The notes beneath the pieces were generated by a model that did no database searches, was not told where the DNA came from, and saw only the letters and a list, made by a program, of their open reading frames with translations. Position numbers and translations under genes: made by a program. Below are positions 42,377 through 51,251 of a DNA stretch of 64,000 nt, piece by piece. The DNA comes from Gemmatimonadota bacterium. Its GTDB lineage: Bacteria > Gemmatimonadota > Gemmatimonadetes > Gemmatimonadales > Gemmatimonadaceae. The stretch is from NCBI GenBank assembly GCA_026387915.1, contig JAPLKS010000017.1:62001-126000 (forward strand), written 5' to 3'. Every line of letters begins with the position of its first letter. Position 1 is the first letter of the stretch.

Positions 42377-43258
42377 TTAGTCGGTGGTGCGACCGAGCGC
42401 TGCAGGCGGCGTGGAGCGTCCCACGACGCCTGCCACAGCCACGATGGTCAGTACGTAGGGAATCATCGCCACGAACTGCGACGGAATGAGCTGCGCGGCC
42501 TGTAGCTGAATCTGGAGCGTCTCTGCGGCAGCGAACAACAGGCATGCCACCCCGGCGCGCAGCGGATCCCAGCGCCCAAAGATCACGGCGGCGAGCGCAA
42601 TGAAGCCGCGCCCGGCTGTCATGGAATCGGTGAACTGGTGTTGGTCGAGCGCGAGGTACACACCGCCGAGCGCCGCGAGCGCGCCGGACGCGAGCACTGC
42701 TACATAGCGCACACGGCTCACGGGAACCCCCACGCTCGCCGCAGCCTGCGGATGCTCGCCCACGGCACGCACGCGCAAGCCGAAGGTGGTTTTCTGCACC
42801 AGCCACCAGAGCGCTGGCATCACGATAATCCCGAGCCATACGAGCGGATTCAGCAAGAAGCCGAAGGTGCTGGCGGCGGTGCCTTCGGTGCCAAAGCCCA
42901 CCACGCGCGGCGAGTTGGAACTCGAGCCAAAGGCCAACTGCAAGAAGAAGCGCGTGATGCCAACCGTGAACAGATTGATGGCCACGCCCATGACCACGTG
43001 ATCGGCTTTGTAGCGGATAGTGCACATTGCGTGCACCAGTGCGAGCGCGAGCCCCGCGCTCACGCCCGTCACGACGCCAATCCACGCGCTGCCGGCATAG
43101 TGCGCGCCCAGCACCGCGCCAAAAGCGCCGCCGAGCATAAAGCCTTCGAGCGTCAAGCTGACGATGCCCGCTCGCTCGGCGAGTGCGCCACCAGCGGCGG
43201 CGAACAAGTACGGGATGGCAATGCGCACCGTCTGTGCGAGAAAGAGCAGGAGACTCAT
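42377..43258 (-). CDS. BMP-type nucleoside ABC importer, membrane subunit 2
   Basis: Inner-membrane permease of the BPD_transp_2 family, 293 residues with about eight hydrophobic segments. Motifs 'GGALAERAGIVSLTLEGFML' and 'GRGFIALAAVIFGRWDPLRA' are characteristic of NupQ/YufQ-like permeases. ATG 43258 overlaps the stop of the first permease as ATGA. It is the last gene of a four-gene operon (binding protein, double ATPase, two permeases). Such systems in other bacteria import purine nucleosides; here the substrate is inferred only from family. Confidence 0.92.
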   Translation of the reverse strand: MSLLLFLAQTVRIAIPYLFAAAGGALAERAGIVSLTLEGFMLGGAFGAVLGAHYAGSAWIGVVTGVSAGLALALVHAMCTIRYKADHVVMGVAINLFTVGITRFFLQLAFGSSSNSPRVVGFGTEGTAASTFGFLLNPLVWLGIIVMPALWWLVQKTTFGLRVRAVGEHPQAAASVGVPVSRVRYVAVLASGALAALGGVYLALDQHQFTDSMTAGRGFIALAAVIFGRWDPLRAGVACLLFAAAETLQIQLQAAQLIPSQFVAMIPYVLTIVAVAGVVGRSTPPAALGRTTD

Positions 43259-44328
43259 GCGCGTCCTCCGGCCATCTTGCCTGCAGCTTGGCGCACAATG
43301 CGCCGTACTTCCGGCACGGAGGTGGCCACCGCAACTATGACGATGCCCTGCAGTGCCTCAACGAGCTGCTTGGGCACCATCGCGTTGATAGCGAGGCCGC
43401 CCTGCGAGAGCGTGGCAAAGAAGAGCGCCGCGAGAATCACGCCGAACGGATGATTGCGGCCAACCAGCGCGACGGCAATACCGAGGAAGCCGGCGCCACC
43501 CGCAAAGCCGTCTTCGTAATAGCCTTTGTAGCCCAGCACGAAATTGATGCCGCCGAGTGCGGCGAGTGCGCCGGACAGCATCATCGCGTTGCGCCAGACG
43601 GCGCCTACTTTCACGCCGGCGTTCTCAGCGGCGTCGGGCTGCAGCCCTACGGCGCGCAGTTCATAGCCAGCGCGCGTGCGGAAGAGAAACCACCAGAGTG
43701 CGGCCGCGGCTGCGGCCACAATCACGAGCGTCCAGTTTGCCGCGGAGCCATGGAAGACGGCGAATGTGCCCGAGAGTCGCGACACCACACCCGCGTGCAG
43801 CTCTGGCGTGTGCAGCGTTTCGGGGACGTGCAGCTTGGTGCTCACGATATAGTTGAGCAACGCGAGCACGATGAAGTTGAGCATGATCGTGACAATGACT
43901 TCGTGTGCGCCGAACTTTGCGCGCAACACGCCAGGCACGGCGCCCACGGCGCCGCCGGCGAGGCACGCAGCCAACACGCACACTGGCACGGCGAAGAACG
44001 CGGGCGTTCCCGTGGGCATGGCGAGTCCGGCAACCGCTGCCGCAAAACCGCCGGCCGCCAACTGCCCTTCGGCGCCGATGCTAAACAGTCCAGCGCGCAG
44101 CGACACGGCGACGGCCAAACCCGTGCAGGTGAGCGTGGTGGCTTTGTAGAGCACTTGGCCAAAGCCGTAGGCGTTGCCCCACGTGCCTTCGATCAACATG
44201 CGCCACACCGCGCCGGGCGCTTGCCCGTACATCAGGATGAGCAGATCGCCGGCGACCATCGCGATGGCCAGTGCGACGAGCGGCGGGAGCACCCCTTCTT
44301 CGAGAATCGTCCGGAATCGGGCGTTCAC
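43255..44328 (-). CDS. BMP-type nucleoside ABC importer, membrane subunit 1
   Basis: Permease of 357 residues, NupP/YufP type. N-terminal 'PPLVALAIAMVAGDLLILMY' and 'APGAVWRMLIEGTWGNAYGF' are typical, followed by 'LAVAVSLRAGLFSIGAEGQL' and 'LRAKFGAHEVIVTIMLNFI', the conserved EAA-like coupling region for contact with the ATPase. About nine or ten hydrophobic helices. It overlaps both neighbours by 4 bp, so the stoichiometric subunits are probably co-translated. Confidence 0.92.
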   Translation of the reverse strand: MNARFRTILEEGVLPPLVALAIAMVAGDLLILMYGQAPGAVWRMLIEGTWGNAYGFGQVLYKATTLTCTGLAVAVSLRAGLFSIGAEGQLAAGGFAAAVAGLAMPTGTPAFFAVPVCVLAACLAGGAVGAVPGVLRAKFGAHEVIVTIMLNFIVLALLNYIVSTKLHVPETLHTPELHAGVVSRLSGTFAVFHGSAANWTLVIVAAAAAALWWFLFRTRAGYELRAVGLQPDAAENAGVKVGAVWRNAMMLSGALAALGGINFVLGYKGYYEDGFAGGAGFLGIAVALVGRNHPFGVILAALFFATLSQGGLAINAMVPKQLVEALQGIVIVAVATSVPEVRRIVRQAAGKMAGGRA

Positions 44329-45878
44329 GCGGCACTCTCCTGCTTGGCGCCGGTCATGAACGGTCCGAGAATTTCTTCGTTGGCTTCGGCGCGGGAGAGC
44401 ACGGTGACGAACCGCCCGCCGTACATCACGGCAATGCGATCGGCCAGCGTGAGCACTTCGCGCAGTTCCGCACTCACCAAGAGAATCGCTTTGCCAGCGT
44501 CGCGGGCCTTTCGGAGTTCATCGTGAATAAACTCAATGGCGCCCACGTCCACGCCGCGCGTGGGTTGCGCGGCGAGCAGGGCGGAAAAAGAACGCGACAT
44601 TTCGCGTGCAATCACAATCTTCTGCTGATTGCCACCCGAGAGCGCGCCGGCGGCGAGCGCGGCATCGGTGGGGCGGATGTCGTAGGCGGCGATCTGCTTG
44701 GCTGCATTCGCCGCGATCGCGGCCGCATCGAGCACGCCGTGGCGTTGATAATGATGCTGCTGCCCGAGAATCAGATTGTCGGCAATCGAATACTCGAGAA
44801 TGAGGCCGCGGCGATGCCGGTCCTCAGGGATGTGCGAGAGTCCGGCGTCGCCGCGGTCGCGAACGGCAAGTGCGGTGATGTCGCGCTGGCCGAGCAGGAT
44901 CTGTCCGCTGGTGGCTGCGCGAAGTCCGGCAATCGCCTCGAGGAGCTCAGTCTGCCCGTTGCCTTCCACGCCGGCAATGCCAAGGATTTCCCCTGGAGCA
45001 ACGCTGAAGGAAATGTCGTTGACGGCGCGTGCCACGCGTGGGCCGCGTACCACCAGGTTGCGCACTTCGAGCGCGGGAGCGGTGCTCGTGTTGTTGGCCG
45101 TGCTCGGTGCACGACGCCCTTCGCGCACGGAGAGATCCACCGCTCGCCCGACCATCGCATGGGCGATCCCTTCCGGGGTCGTGTCCTTGGTGGCCATTTG
45201 CGCCACGGTCTCGCCCTGTCGCATCACCGTCACATGCTCCGTGACGTGCATGACTTCGTCGAGCTTGTGCGTGATTAACACGATCGTCGCGCCGCCATCG
45301 CGCACGCGGCGCAATACTTTCCAGAGTTCGGTGACTTCCGGCGGGGAGAGCACGGCCGTCGGTTCGTCGAGCAGGAGAATTCGCGCGCCGCGATAGAGCG
45401 TCTTAAGGATTTCCACGCGCTGCGCTTCACCTACCGAGAGATCGGCCACCAGCCGATCTGCGCCCACCATCAAGCCGCTCTGTTCGCAGAGTCGTTCCAC
45501 GTCCTGCATGGCACGGGCGCGGTCAAACATTCCGACACTCACGGGCTCGCGGCCGAGCACAACATTTTCGGCCACGGTCAGCGTAGGCACGAGCATAAAG
45601 TGCTGGTGCACCATCCCCACGCCTGACGCGATAGCTTCGGCGGTGGTCCAGCCCGTGACGTTGCGTCCGCCGACTTCGATAGTGCCGCCGTCACAGGGGA
45701 GCGCGCCGCTGAGGATTTTCATCAGCGTACTTTTCCCAGCGCCATTCTCGCCGACGAGCGCGTGGATCTCGCCCTGCCGCACCTCGAGCGTGGCGCCGCG
45801 ATTCGCGCGCACGGCGCCGAAACGTTTGTCGATGCCCGTGAGGCGCACCGCAGGAACCTGCTTCGAAGGACTGGTCAT
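44325..45878 (-). CDS. BMP-type nucleoside ABC importer, ATPase with two nucleotide-binding domains
   Basis: 517 residues with two ABC cassettes in one chain, as in NupO and sugar importers such as RbsA. Domain 1: Walker A 'GENGAGKSTLMKIL' near 39-52, signature 'LSVGEAQRVEILK', Walker B 'ILLLDEPTAVLSP'. Domain 2: a degenerate Walker A 'GVEGNGQTELLEAI' lacking the usual GKS/T lysine, signature 'LSGGNQQKIVIARE', and 'AAQPTRGVDVGAIEF' in place of Walker B. Asymmetry between domains is normal for this family. Both ends overlap neighbouring genes by 4 bp. Confidence 0.94.
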   Translation of the reverse strand: MTSPSKQVPAVRLTGIDKRFGAVRANRGATLEVRQGEIHALVGENGAGKSTLMKILSGALPCDGGTIEVGGRNVTGWTTAEAIASGVGMVHQHFMLVPTLTVAENVVLGREPVSVGMFDRARAMQDVERLCEQSGLMVGADRLVADLSVGEAQRVEILKTLYRGARILLLDEPTAVLSPPEVTELWKVLRRVRDGGATIVLITHKLDEVMHVTEHVTVMRQGETVAQMATKDTTPEGIAHAMVGRAVDLSVREGRRAPSTANNTSTAPALEVRNLVVRGPRVARAVNDISFSVAPGEILGIAGVEGNGQTELLEAIAGLRAATSGQILLGQRDITALAVRDRGDAGLSHIPEDRHRRGLILEYSIADNLILGQQHHYQRHGVLDAAAIAANAAKQIAAYDIRPTDAALAAGALSGGNQQKIVIAREMSRSFSALLAAQPTRGVDVGAIEFIHDELRKARDAGKAILLVSAELREVLTLADRIAVMYGGRFVTVLSRAEANEEILGPFMTGAKQESAA

Positions 45879-46912
45879 CGAGTGGCCGGCACGGTGATGC
45901 GTCCCGCCACGATGTCGGCCTTGAGCGCCTCGAGGCGCTGGCGCACCGCATCGGGGATGAGCGCCTTGTTGTGTTCGTCGTACACGTAGCCCACGCCGTC
46001 TTCGGCAAGGCCAAACGAATAGATGCCGCCGGTGAAGGTCTTGGCGTTCACGCGCCGGATGACGTCGAACACGGCGTTGTCCACGCGCTTGACCATCGAC
46101 GACAGCACAAAGCCGGGCGCTTCTTTGTATTGGTCCGCGTCCACGCCAATGCCGAACTTCTTGAGCGTGCGTGCGGCTTCAAAGACGCCGAGCCCTGTGG
46201 AGCCCGACGCGTGATAGATGACGTTGACGCCCTGCTGATACTGCGACAGCGCGAGCTCTTTGCCGCGTCCCGGATTGCGGAAGGCCTCGGGGGTGACGCC
46301 CGCGTACTGGGCGATCACCGTGCAGTCCGCGCAGACCTGTTTGACGCCGGCGCGGTAGCCCGCCTCAAACTTGTGAATGAGTGGCGAGTCCATGCCGCCC
46401 ACGAAGCCAACTTTCTTGGAGTCGCCTACAAGCGCGGCCAGCGCACCCACCAGGAAAGAACCCTGTTCTTCGCGGAATTTGAGTGCCGCGAGGTTCTTGG
46501 GTGGCGCAACCGCGTTGCCGTCTGGCCCGATCGTGACGGCGTAGTCCACCCCAGCGAACGCGACGTTCGGGTATTCCTTGGCGAGCTCGGTGAGGTCGTC
46601 GGTAAAGATGAAGCCCACGCCGACCACCAGATCCATCCCTTCGGCGGCTAGCAGGCGAAGGCCTGCCTCGCGGTCAGACCCCTCGCCGGGCTCCACAAAG
46701 CGCACGCGGGCGCCGAGTTGTTCGGCGGCGCGCATGGCGCCAATGTAGGCGCCGTCGTTAAACGACTTGTCGCCACGGCCGCCCAGGTCGAATACCACGC
46801 CGATGTCCAGCGCGTGCCCAGTGGGCACCGCCGCCGCCCCTGCAGGGTGGACGAACAGCAGCGCCACGTGCACCGCCAGCAGGACCCCGACAAACCCGAA
46901 GAGCTTGCGCAT
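45875..46912 (-). CDS. BMP family substrate-binding protein (nucleoside ABC importer)
   Basis: Periplasmic binding protein of the Bmp/Med family, 345 residues from ATG 46912. A Sec signal peptide ('FGFVGVLLAVHVALLFVHPA') ends in 'AGAAA'. It has no lipobox cysteine, unlike Gram-positive BmpA lipoproteins, which suits a diderm cell. Family motifs: 'IGVVFDLGGRGDKSFNDGAY', 'LVVGVGFIFTDDLTELAKEY', 'GSFLVGALAALVGDSKKVGF' and 'NVIYHASGSTGLGVFEAA'. It heads the importer operon and is divergent from nadB with a 67-bp gap. Confidence 0.93.
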   Translation of the reverse strand: MRKLFGFVGVLLAVHVALLFVHPAGAAAVPTGHALDIGVVFDLGGRGDKSFNDGAYIGAMRAAEQLGARVRFVEPGEGSDREAGLRLLAAEGMDLVVGVGFIFTDDLTELAKEYPNVAFAGVDYAVTIGPDGNAVAPPKNLAALKFREEQGSFLVGALAALVGDSKKVGFVGGMDSPLIHKFEAGYRAGVKQVCADCTVIAQYAGVTPEAFRNPGRGKELALSQYQQGVNVIYHASGSTGLGVFEAARTLKKFGIGVDADQYKEAPGFVLSSMVKRVDNAVFDVIRRVNAKTFTGGIYSFGLAEDGVGYVYDEHNKALIPDAVRQRLEALKADIVAGRITVPATR

Positions 46913-46979
46913 AAGAACCTGTACAATCGCGCCCGGGGCAGACCGTCGCAAGCAGGCGGCCATCCGCTAGATTCCAGCC

Positions 46980-48491
46980 ATGGCCGACCGTATCCGCACG
47001 CGCTTTCTCGTTATCGGTTCGGGCGTCGCCGGGCTGCACACCGCATGGCGCGCCTCCGAGCACGGCGACGTGTGCGTGCTCACCAAACGGTCACTGTTCG
47101 ATAGCGCCACGGCCTACGCCCAAGGGGGCATCGCCGCGGCGCTTGGGGCGGGGGACAGCGCCGAGCTCCACCGCAAGGACACGCTGGCGGCGGGGGCGGC
47201 GCTTTGCGACGCGGCCGCGGTCGAGGTACTCGTGGCTGAGGGCCCCCAGCGCGTGCGCGAACTTGCCTCCATGGGCGCTCGCTTCGACACCGACGACACC
47301 GGCCGCCTCTCGCTCGGCAAAGAAGCCGCCCATTCGCGCAATCGCATTGTGCACGCGCACGGCGACCAGACGGGGGCCGAGGTAGCGCGGACGTTGATCG
47401 AGCGAGTGCGCGAAAGCCGTAACATTTCGGTGATCGAATGGGCGCGCGCCCTCGATCTTATTATCTCCAACGGGCGCTGCATTGGCGTGCGGGCGAGCGT
47501 GTCCGGGCGCGCGGTCGAGATTATTGCCGACGCCACCGTGCTCGCCACGGGCGGCTGTGGGCAAGTGTACCGCCACACGACGAACCCCGAAGTCGCCACC
47601 GGAGATGGCTTTGCCATTGCGCATCGCGCCGGTGCTCGACTCGCCGACATGGAGTTCGTGCAGTTCCATCCCACCGCGCTCGACACGCCGGAAAATCCGC
47701 TGTCGCTGATTTCCGAGGCGGTGCGCGGCGAAGGGGCCGTGTTGGTGAATGATCGCGGGCAGCGATTTATGACACGCAAACACCGGCTCGCAGAACTTGC
47801 GCCGCGCGATATTGTGGCGCGCGAAATTTTCCGCGAGCAGCGCGGCGGCTCGCGTGTCTGGCTCGACGCGCGCAAACTCGGCCGCACCTTTACGCGCCGC
47901 TTTCCTGGCATCAGCGCCATCTGCATGGCGCGCGGCATCGATCCCAGAAAAGAACGCATCCCCGTCACACCTGCTGCCCACTATATGATGGGCGGTGTCG
48001 TCACCGATCTGGCCGGGCGATCGTCGCTCGAGCGGTTGTACGCCTGCGGTGAGGTGAGCTGCACCGGTGTGCATGGTGCCAACCGACTGGCGTCCAATTC
48101 ATTGCTCGAAGGGCTCGTCTTTGCCGAACGCGTGGCGCGCGACATAGTTGCCGCGCCGCGGCTGCCGCGCGTCCCCAAGGCCGAGGCGTGGGCGGTGCCA
48201 CCGCTGGTGGATCGTGGCGCCGCGCAGGTCGCGGCCGACACGGTGCGAATGCTGATGTGGGAACACGCTGGCATCGACCGCACCGCCAAGGGACTGCGTC
48301 AATGCGTCGAGCGGCTCGGAGACATCACCTCCCGTTTGCCCGAAGGAGCCACCGAGGAGCGCAATCTCGCCGACACCGCGCTGCTGATTGCCGAGGCCGC
48401 GTTGCTGCGCAAGGAATCGCGTGGCGGTCACTTTCGAAGCGACTTTCCAAGGGAAAAGCGGAAATGGCGCGGCAAGCATATCGAGTGGTAG
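46980..48491 (+). CDS. nadB: L-aspartate oxidase
   Basis: FAD enzyme that oxidises L-aspartate to iminoaspartate, the first step of de novo NAD synthesis. 503 residues. The FAD Rossmann motif is 'FLVIGSGVAGLHTAWRAS'. Further motifs are 'ATAYAQGGIAAALGAGDS', 'EAAHSRNRIVHAHGDQTGAE', 'FVQFHPTALD', and the C-terminal 'AAHYMMGGVVTDLAGRSS' and 'GANRLASNSLLEGLVFAERV'. The 'HPTAL' and 'R-rich' features fit NadB rather than SdhA. The other pathway genes, nadA and nadC, lie about 3.3 kb downstream. Confidence 0.96.
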   Translation: MADRIRTRFLVIGSGVAGLHTAWRASEHGDVCVLTKRSLFDSATAYAQGGIAAALGAGDSAELHRKDTLAAGAALCDAAAVEVLVAEGPQRVRELASMGARFDTDDTGRLSLGKEAAHSRNRIVHAHGDQTGAEVARTLIERVRESRNISVIEWARALDLIISNGRCIGVRASVSGRAVEIIADATVLATGGCGQVYRHTTNPEVATGDGFAIAHRAGARLADMEFVQFHPTALDTPENPLSLISEAVRGEGAVLVNDRGQRFMTRKHRLAELAPRDIVAREIFREQRGGSRVWLDARKLGRTFTRRFPGISAICMARGIDPRKERIPVTPAAHYMMGGVVTDLAGRSSLERLYACGEVSCTGVHGANRLASNSLLEGLVFAERVARDIVAAPRLPRVPKAEAWAVPPLVDRGAAQVAADTVRMLMWEHAGIDRTAKGLRQCVERLGDITSRLPEGATEERNLADTALLIAEAALLRKESRGGHFRSDFPREKRKWRGKHIEW

Positions 48492-48570
48492 TCGCCGTGT
48501 GGTCGGCCGCAAGAGCGTTCGGTTGCGAGAACTTCCGCTGAGCGCACGGGTATCCAAGAGAGGAGGCATC

Positions 48571-48996
48571 ATGCGCATCTCGCGTCGGTTGGCCCTTTTT
48601 GTAATCGTTGCTGTTGTGGCCTCGGCGCCGCTTGGCGCACAGAAGTATCGTGGCCCGCAGGGGGACACAGTGCCGACCACTCCGTCCGCGCGGCGCGCCA
48701 ACGCCACACGAACGACAACGTCATCCGCCGCGGTAACGGCGAGCCCGTCTGCCGCACGTGCGGCGAGCATGACGGTGGACCCGACGCTTTCCGTTGCGCC
48801 GGCTCGGAATCCCCGTGACACGCCAGTCCCGAAAGCTTCGGGCGGTGGCTCGTGGGGCGCCATTTCCGTCAGCAGTTGGGGTGGATCGCCCGGCACGAAT
48901 AACGCGACAGCCGCTCCGAGTGCGGCGAAGAGTGCGGAGGTGCGTCCCGCATCCGCGCCGGCTGTCAACACCAAGCCGGCGCCGGCGAAACCGTAG
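48571..48996 (+). CDS. Secreted Ala/Ser/Thr/Pro-rich low-complexity protein
   Basis: 141 residues from ATG 48571, with an excellent ribosome binding site 'GAGGAGG' at 48560-48566. The N-terminus is a Sec signal ('RRLALFVIVAVVASAPLGAQ'). The rest is low complexity: Thr/Ala/Ser-rich ('ARRANATRTTTSSAAV'), then a Gly/Ser/Trp motif 'GGGSWGAISVSSWGGSPGT' and an Ala/Pro/Lys tail. No known domain. It is probably a periplasmic or surface spacer-like protein. The strong ribosome binding site and signal peptide argue that it is real. Confidence 0.7.
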   Translation: MRISRRLALFVIVAVVASAPLGAQKYRGPQGDTVPTTPSARRANATRTTTSSAAVTASPSAARAASMTVDPTLSVAPARNPRDTPVPKASGGGSWGAISVSSWGGSPGTNNATAAPSAAKSAEVRPASAPAVNTKPAPAKP

Positions 48997-49232
48997 CGCC
49001 GAGCGGGGAAATGGCGTCACGGAAACAACCACCAAACCGGTGTTGATCGTCGCGCACATGAGAAGCACAATCAACCGCCGCCGTGAGAAATTTTTCTCGG
49101 CGCGTGCTTGCTTGTACTCGCCACGTAGCAATGGCATACTGCGAGGGTAGACTGCGTCCACCCGTGCCGACTATGGGCGTGCGCCGAACCATCCATGGCA
49201 AGCACGACCATCCCCCGTTTCATAGGCCGATC
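48997..49232. other. Intergenic region with a candidate promoter
   Basis: 236 bp before the DUF4920 gene. A candidate promoter reads TTGTAC (49112-49117), a 17-bp spacer and CATACT (49135-49140), which would start RNA near 49147. An AT-rich run 'GAGAAATTTTTCTC' at 49085-49098 is an inverted repeat (6-bp arms) just upstream and might be an operator. No credible coding frame is seen; frames open here simply extend the DUF4920 gene upstream. Confidence 0.35.
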
Positions 49233-49712
49233 ATGAATATCCAACGAGCTGTTGCGATCGTTTTTGCGTCCGTTGCGCTTTCTGCCACCTCTGCGCTGGC
49301 GCAAGCCAACACGGACTACGGCAAAGCACTGACGCTCAAGACCAAGACGCCAATTTCCGCCATTCTCAAAGACCCCAAGGCCTACCACGGCAAGCGTGTA
49401 CTCGTCGAAGGGACGATTGTTGAGGTCTGCGAAGAGCGGGGCTGCTGGATTCGCATTGCGAGCGACAAGGAGTTCGAGTCCATGCGCTTCAAGGTGGAAG
49501 ACGGGCTCATCACCTTCCCGCTAGACGCCAAAGGAAAGCTCGTGCTGGCCGAGGGGATTGTGTCGATGAAGACGTTGACGCGCGAGCAAGCCGTGGCGCA
49601 GGCACGCGAAGCCGCCAAGGAACGCGGTCAGCTCGCCACCTTCGACCCGGCGCGTATCAAAGGACCGGTGACAGATGTCCAGCTGACGGGAGAAGGCGCG
49701 CGGGTCAAGTAG
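49233..49712 (+). CDS. DUF4920 domain exported protein
   Basis: 159 residues from ATG 49233. A Sec signal peptide ('IVFASVALSATSALAQ') is followed by 'YGKALTLKTKTPISAIL', then 'YHGKRVLVEGTIVEVCEERG', continuing 'CWIRI'. This 'GK.V.VeG.v..VC...GCW' pattern is typical of DUF4920, an OB-like small domain in diderm bacteria. The paired cysteines suggest metal or disulfide chemistry in the periplasm. The TAG stop overlaps the GTG start of the next gene by one base. The neighbouring Cop genes make a metal-linked role plausible, but that is inference. Confidence 0.82.
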   Translation: MNIQRAVAIVFASVALSATSALAQANTDYGKALTLKTKTPISAILKDPKAYHGKRVLVEGTIVEVCEERGCWIRIASDKEFESMRFKVEDGLITFPLDAKGKLVLAEGIVSMKTLTREQAVAQAREAAKERGQLATFDPARIKGPVTDVQLTGEGARVK

Positions 49713-50284
49713 TGCGCGGCGCACACATTCCGTGGCGGCGGTGGAGCATCGTGCTCCACCGCGACATCGGCTACCTCGCGGCTGCGCTCACGCTGGCGTA
49801 CGCGATCTCGGGGATTGCCGTCAATCACATTGCAGACTGGAATCCGAATTACCGGATTACCAAGTCATTCGTGGACATCGCGCCGATCACCGCGCCCACG
49901 TCGCCGGAGATTGTCGCGGTGGCCGTCGCGCAGCTCGGGCTTGCCACTGCGCCTAAGAGCACCTTCCGCCCCGATCCCCAAACCGTACAGCTGTTTTACC
50001 CGGAGAAGGTGTACCACGTAGACCTGCCGACGGGAAAGGTCATGGTCGAGTCCACCGTCCCGCGGCGCGTGCTCTACGAACTGAACCAACTTCACCTCAA
50101 TCACCCGAAGCGCGTCTGGACGTACGTGGCCGACATCTTTGGGGCGGCGTTGATTGTGCTCGCCATCACTGGTCTGTTTGTGCTCAAGGGGAAACTCGGG
50201 GTCACCGGGCGCGGCGGATGGCTCACGGCGCTGGGAACCGTAGTGCCGCTTGTTTTCTGGTTCTGGTACCTGCGGCGCGGCTAA
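49712..50284 (+). CDS. PepSY-associated transmembrane protein
   Basis: 190 residues from GTG 49712. One N-terminal helix ('LHRDIGYLAAALTLAYAISG') resembles the first helix of PepSY-associated TM proteins, with the conserved His-Arg-Asp. A periplasmic segment of about 80 residues follows ('YPEKVYHVDLPTGKVMVEST' is PepSY-like), then 'LNQLHLNHPKRVWTYVADIF' and two more helices ending in 'FWFWYLRRG'. Related proteins are linked to ferric or cupric reduction and metal uptake. It is in operon with the DUF4920 gene and convergent with copD. Confidence 0.78.
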   Translation: MRGAHIPWRRWSIVLHRDIGYLAAALTLAYAISGIAVNHIADWNPNYRITKSFVDIAPITAPTSPEIVAVAVAQLGLATAPKSTFRPDPQTVQLFYPEKVYHVDLPTGKVMVESTVPRRVLYELNQLHLNHPKRVWTYVADIFGAALIVLAITGLFVLKGKLGVTGRGGWLTALGTVVPLVFWFWYLRRG

Positions 50285-50351
50285 AATGCGCGCGGCATGG
50301 CAGTCGCTGACACCACCGTAGTCACGGCGATCGGCACAACCAAAGGCGCGC

Positions 50352-51251
50352 TTACGCGTCCGGTTCGGGCGACGTTCCCACGAGCACTGCCGTCGCGATG
50401 ATCGTCAACGCCGCAAAGAACACTTCGAGCTGTAGCGACTGCGCGAGCGTGGGCGCCTGCTGCCGTGCGGCTGCAGGCGCGCGACGCGAGTGCCACGCTC
50501 CGAGCGCTACGACCACGCCAACCGCCACGAGTTTCGCAAACAGGAGCAGTCCGTAATCGCTCTGGAGCAACGTGCCAAGCCGCTGCACGCGGAGCCACAC
50601 ACCGGCGGCCCCAGTCGCTATAAGGAGCGCGGCACTCCCGAGTGCCACGCGGTGAAATCGCTCAATCCACGCGGCGAGTCGCGCGCCACCGTCGGAGCTT
50701 TGGAGTAAAGCGGGAGCGCGCCACGCGAAGATCGCCAGGGTGCCCGTCCAGCTCGCCGCCGCGGCCACATGCACTGCATCGGTGCCGATCGCCAACCAGC
50801 GCGTCGACGGAACCGCCGCGGCATGACCCATGAGGGCAGGGGCGAGGCACAGCGCACTCACGCCGAGAATGGCCAACAGTTCACCAGTCCGCGTGGTGCG
50901 ACGTGCCAACACAAAGCCGACGCCAGCCAATGCCGCCCCTCCGAGCTGCAGGAGCCACCCACGCCCCCAGCCGGTTTGCAACACGTTCGCCATCATGGGC
51001 GTGACGGGGTCGCCAACATCAACGAATCCACGCGCCTGCAGCCAGAGCCGCGGTGCTGCGGCAAGCACGAGAGCCATCGCCGCCGCCCAACCCATTGGGG
51101 TCGCGCTGGCCCGATCCTCGTGGGAGCGCGCGAGCGCGAGTCGAAACACCACGGTGCCCGCCGCGACAATCGTCGCCACGAACACGAGGGCGCGCAAAGC
51201 GACCGTGGCGGTGCCGCCGGCGGCTTGGAACAGCGCGCCCAGTACGCTCAC
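50352..51251 (-). CDS. CopD family copper resistance membrane protein
   Basis: Inner-membrane protein thought to import or handle copper together with CopC. 299 residues with about eight hydrophobic segments and His/Met residues typical of the family: 'ALMGHAAAVPSTRWLAIGTD', 'VHVAAAASWTGTLAIFAW' (the CopD 'HvlaaavWvGGl' element) and 'RFHRVALGSAALLIATGA'. ATG 51251 overlaps the copC stop as ATGA. The C-terminus ends shortly after a last helix. Confidence 0.87.
   Translation of the reverse strand: MSVLGALFQAAGGTATVALRALVFVATIVAAGTVVFRLALARSHEDRASATPMGWAAAMALVLAAAPRLWLQARGFVDVGDPVTPMMANVLQTGWGRGWLLQLGGAALAGVGFVLARRTTRTGELLAILGVSALCLAPALMGHAAAVPSTRWLAIGTDAVHVAAAASWTGTLAIFAWRAPALLQSSDGGARLAAWIERFHRVALGSAALLIATGAAGVWLRVQRLGTLLQSDYGLLLFAKLVAVGVVVALGAWHSRRAPAAARQQAPTLAQSLQLEVFFAALTIIATAVLVGTSPEPDA

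Noticed and set aside
42638-44526. Long plus-strand frames opposite the ABC permeases
   Set aside because: The minus strand contains four overlapping genes with clear family motifs; the plus frames are His/Arg-rich shadows.
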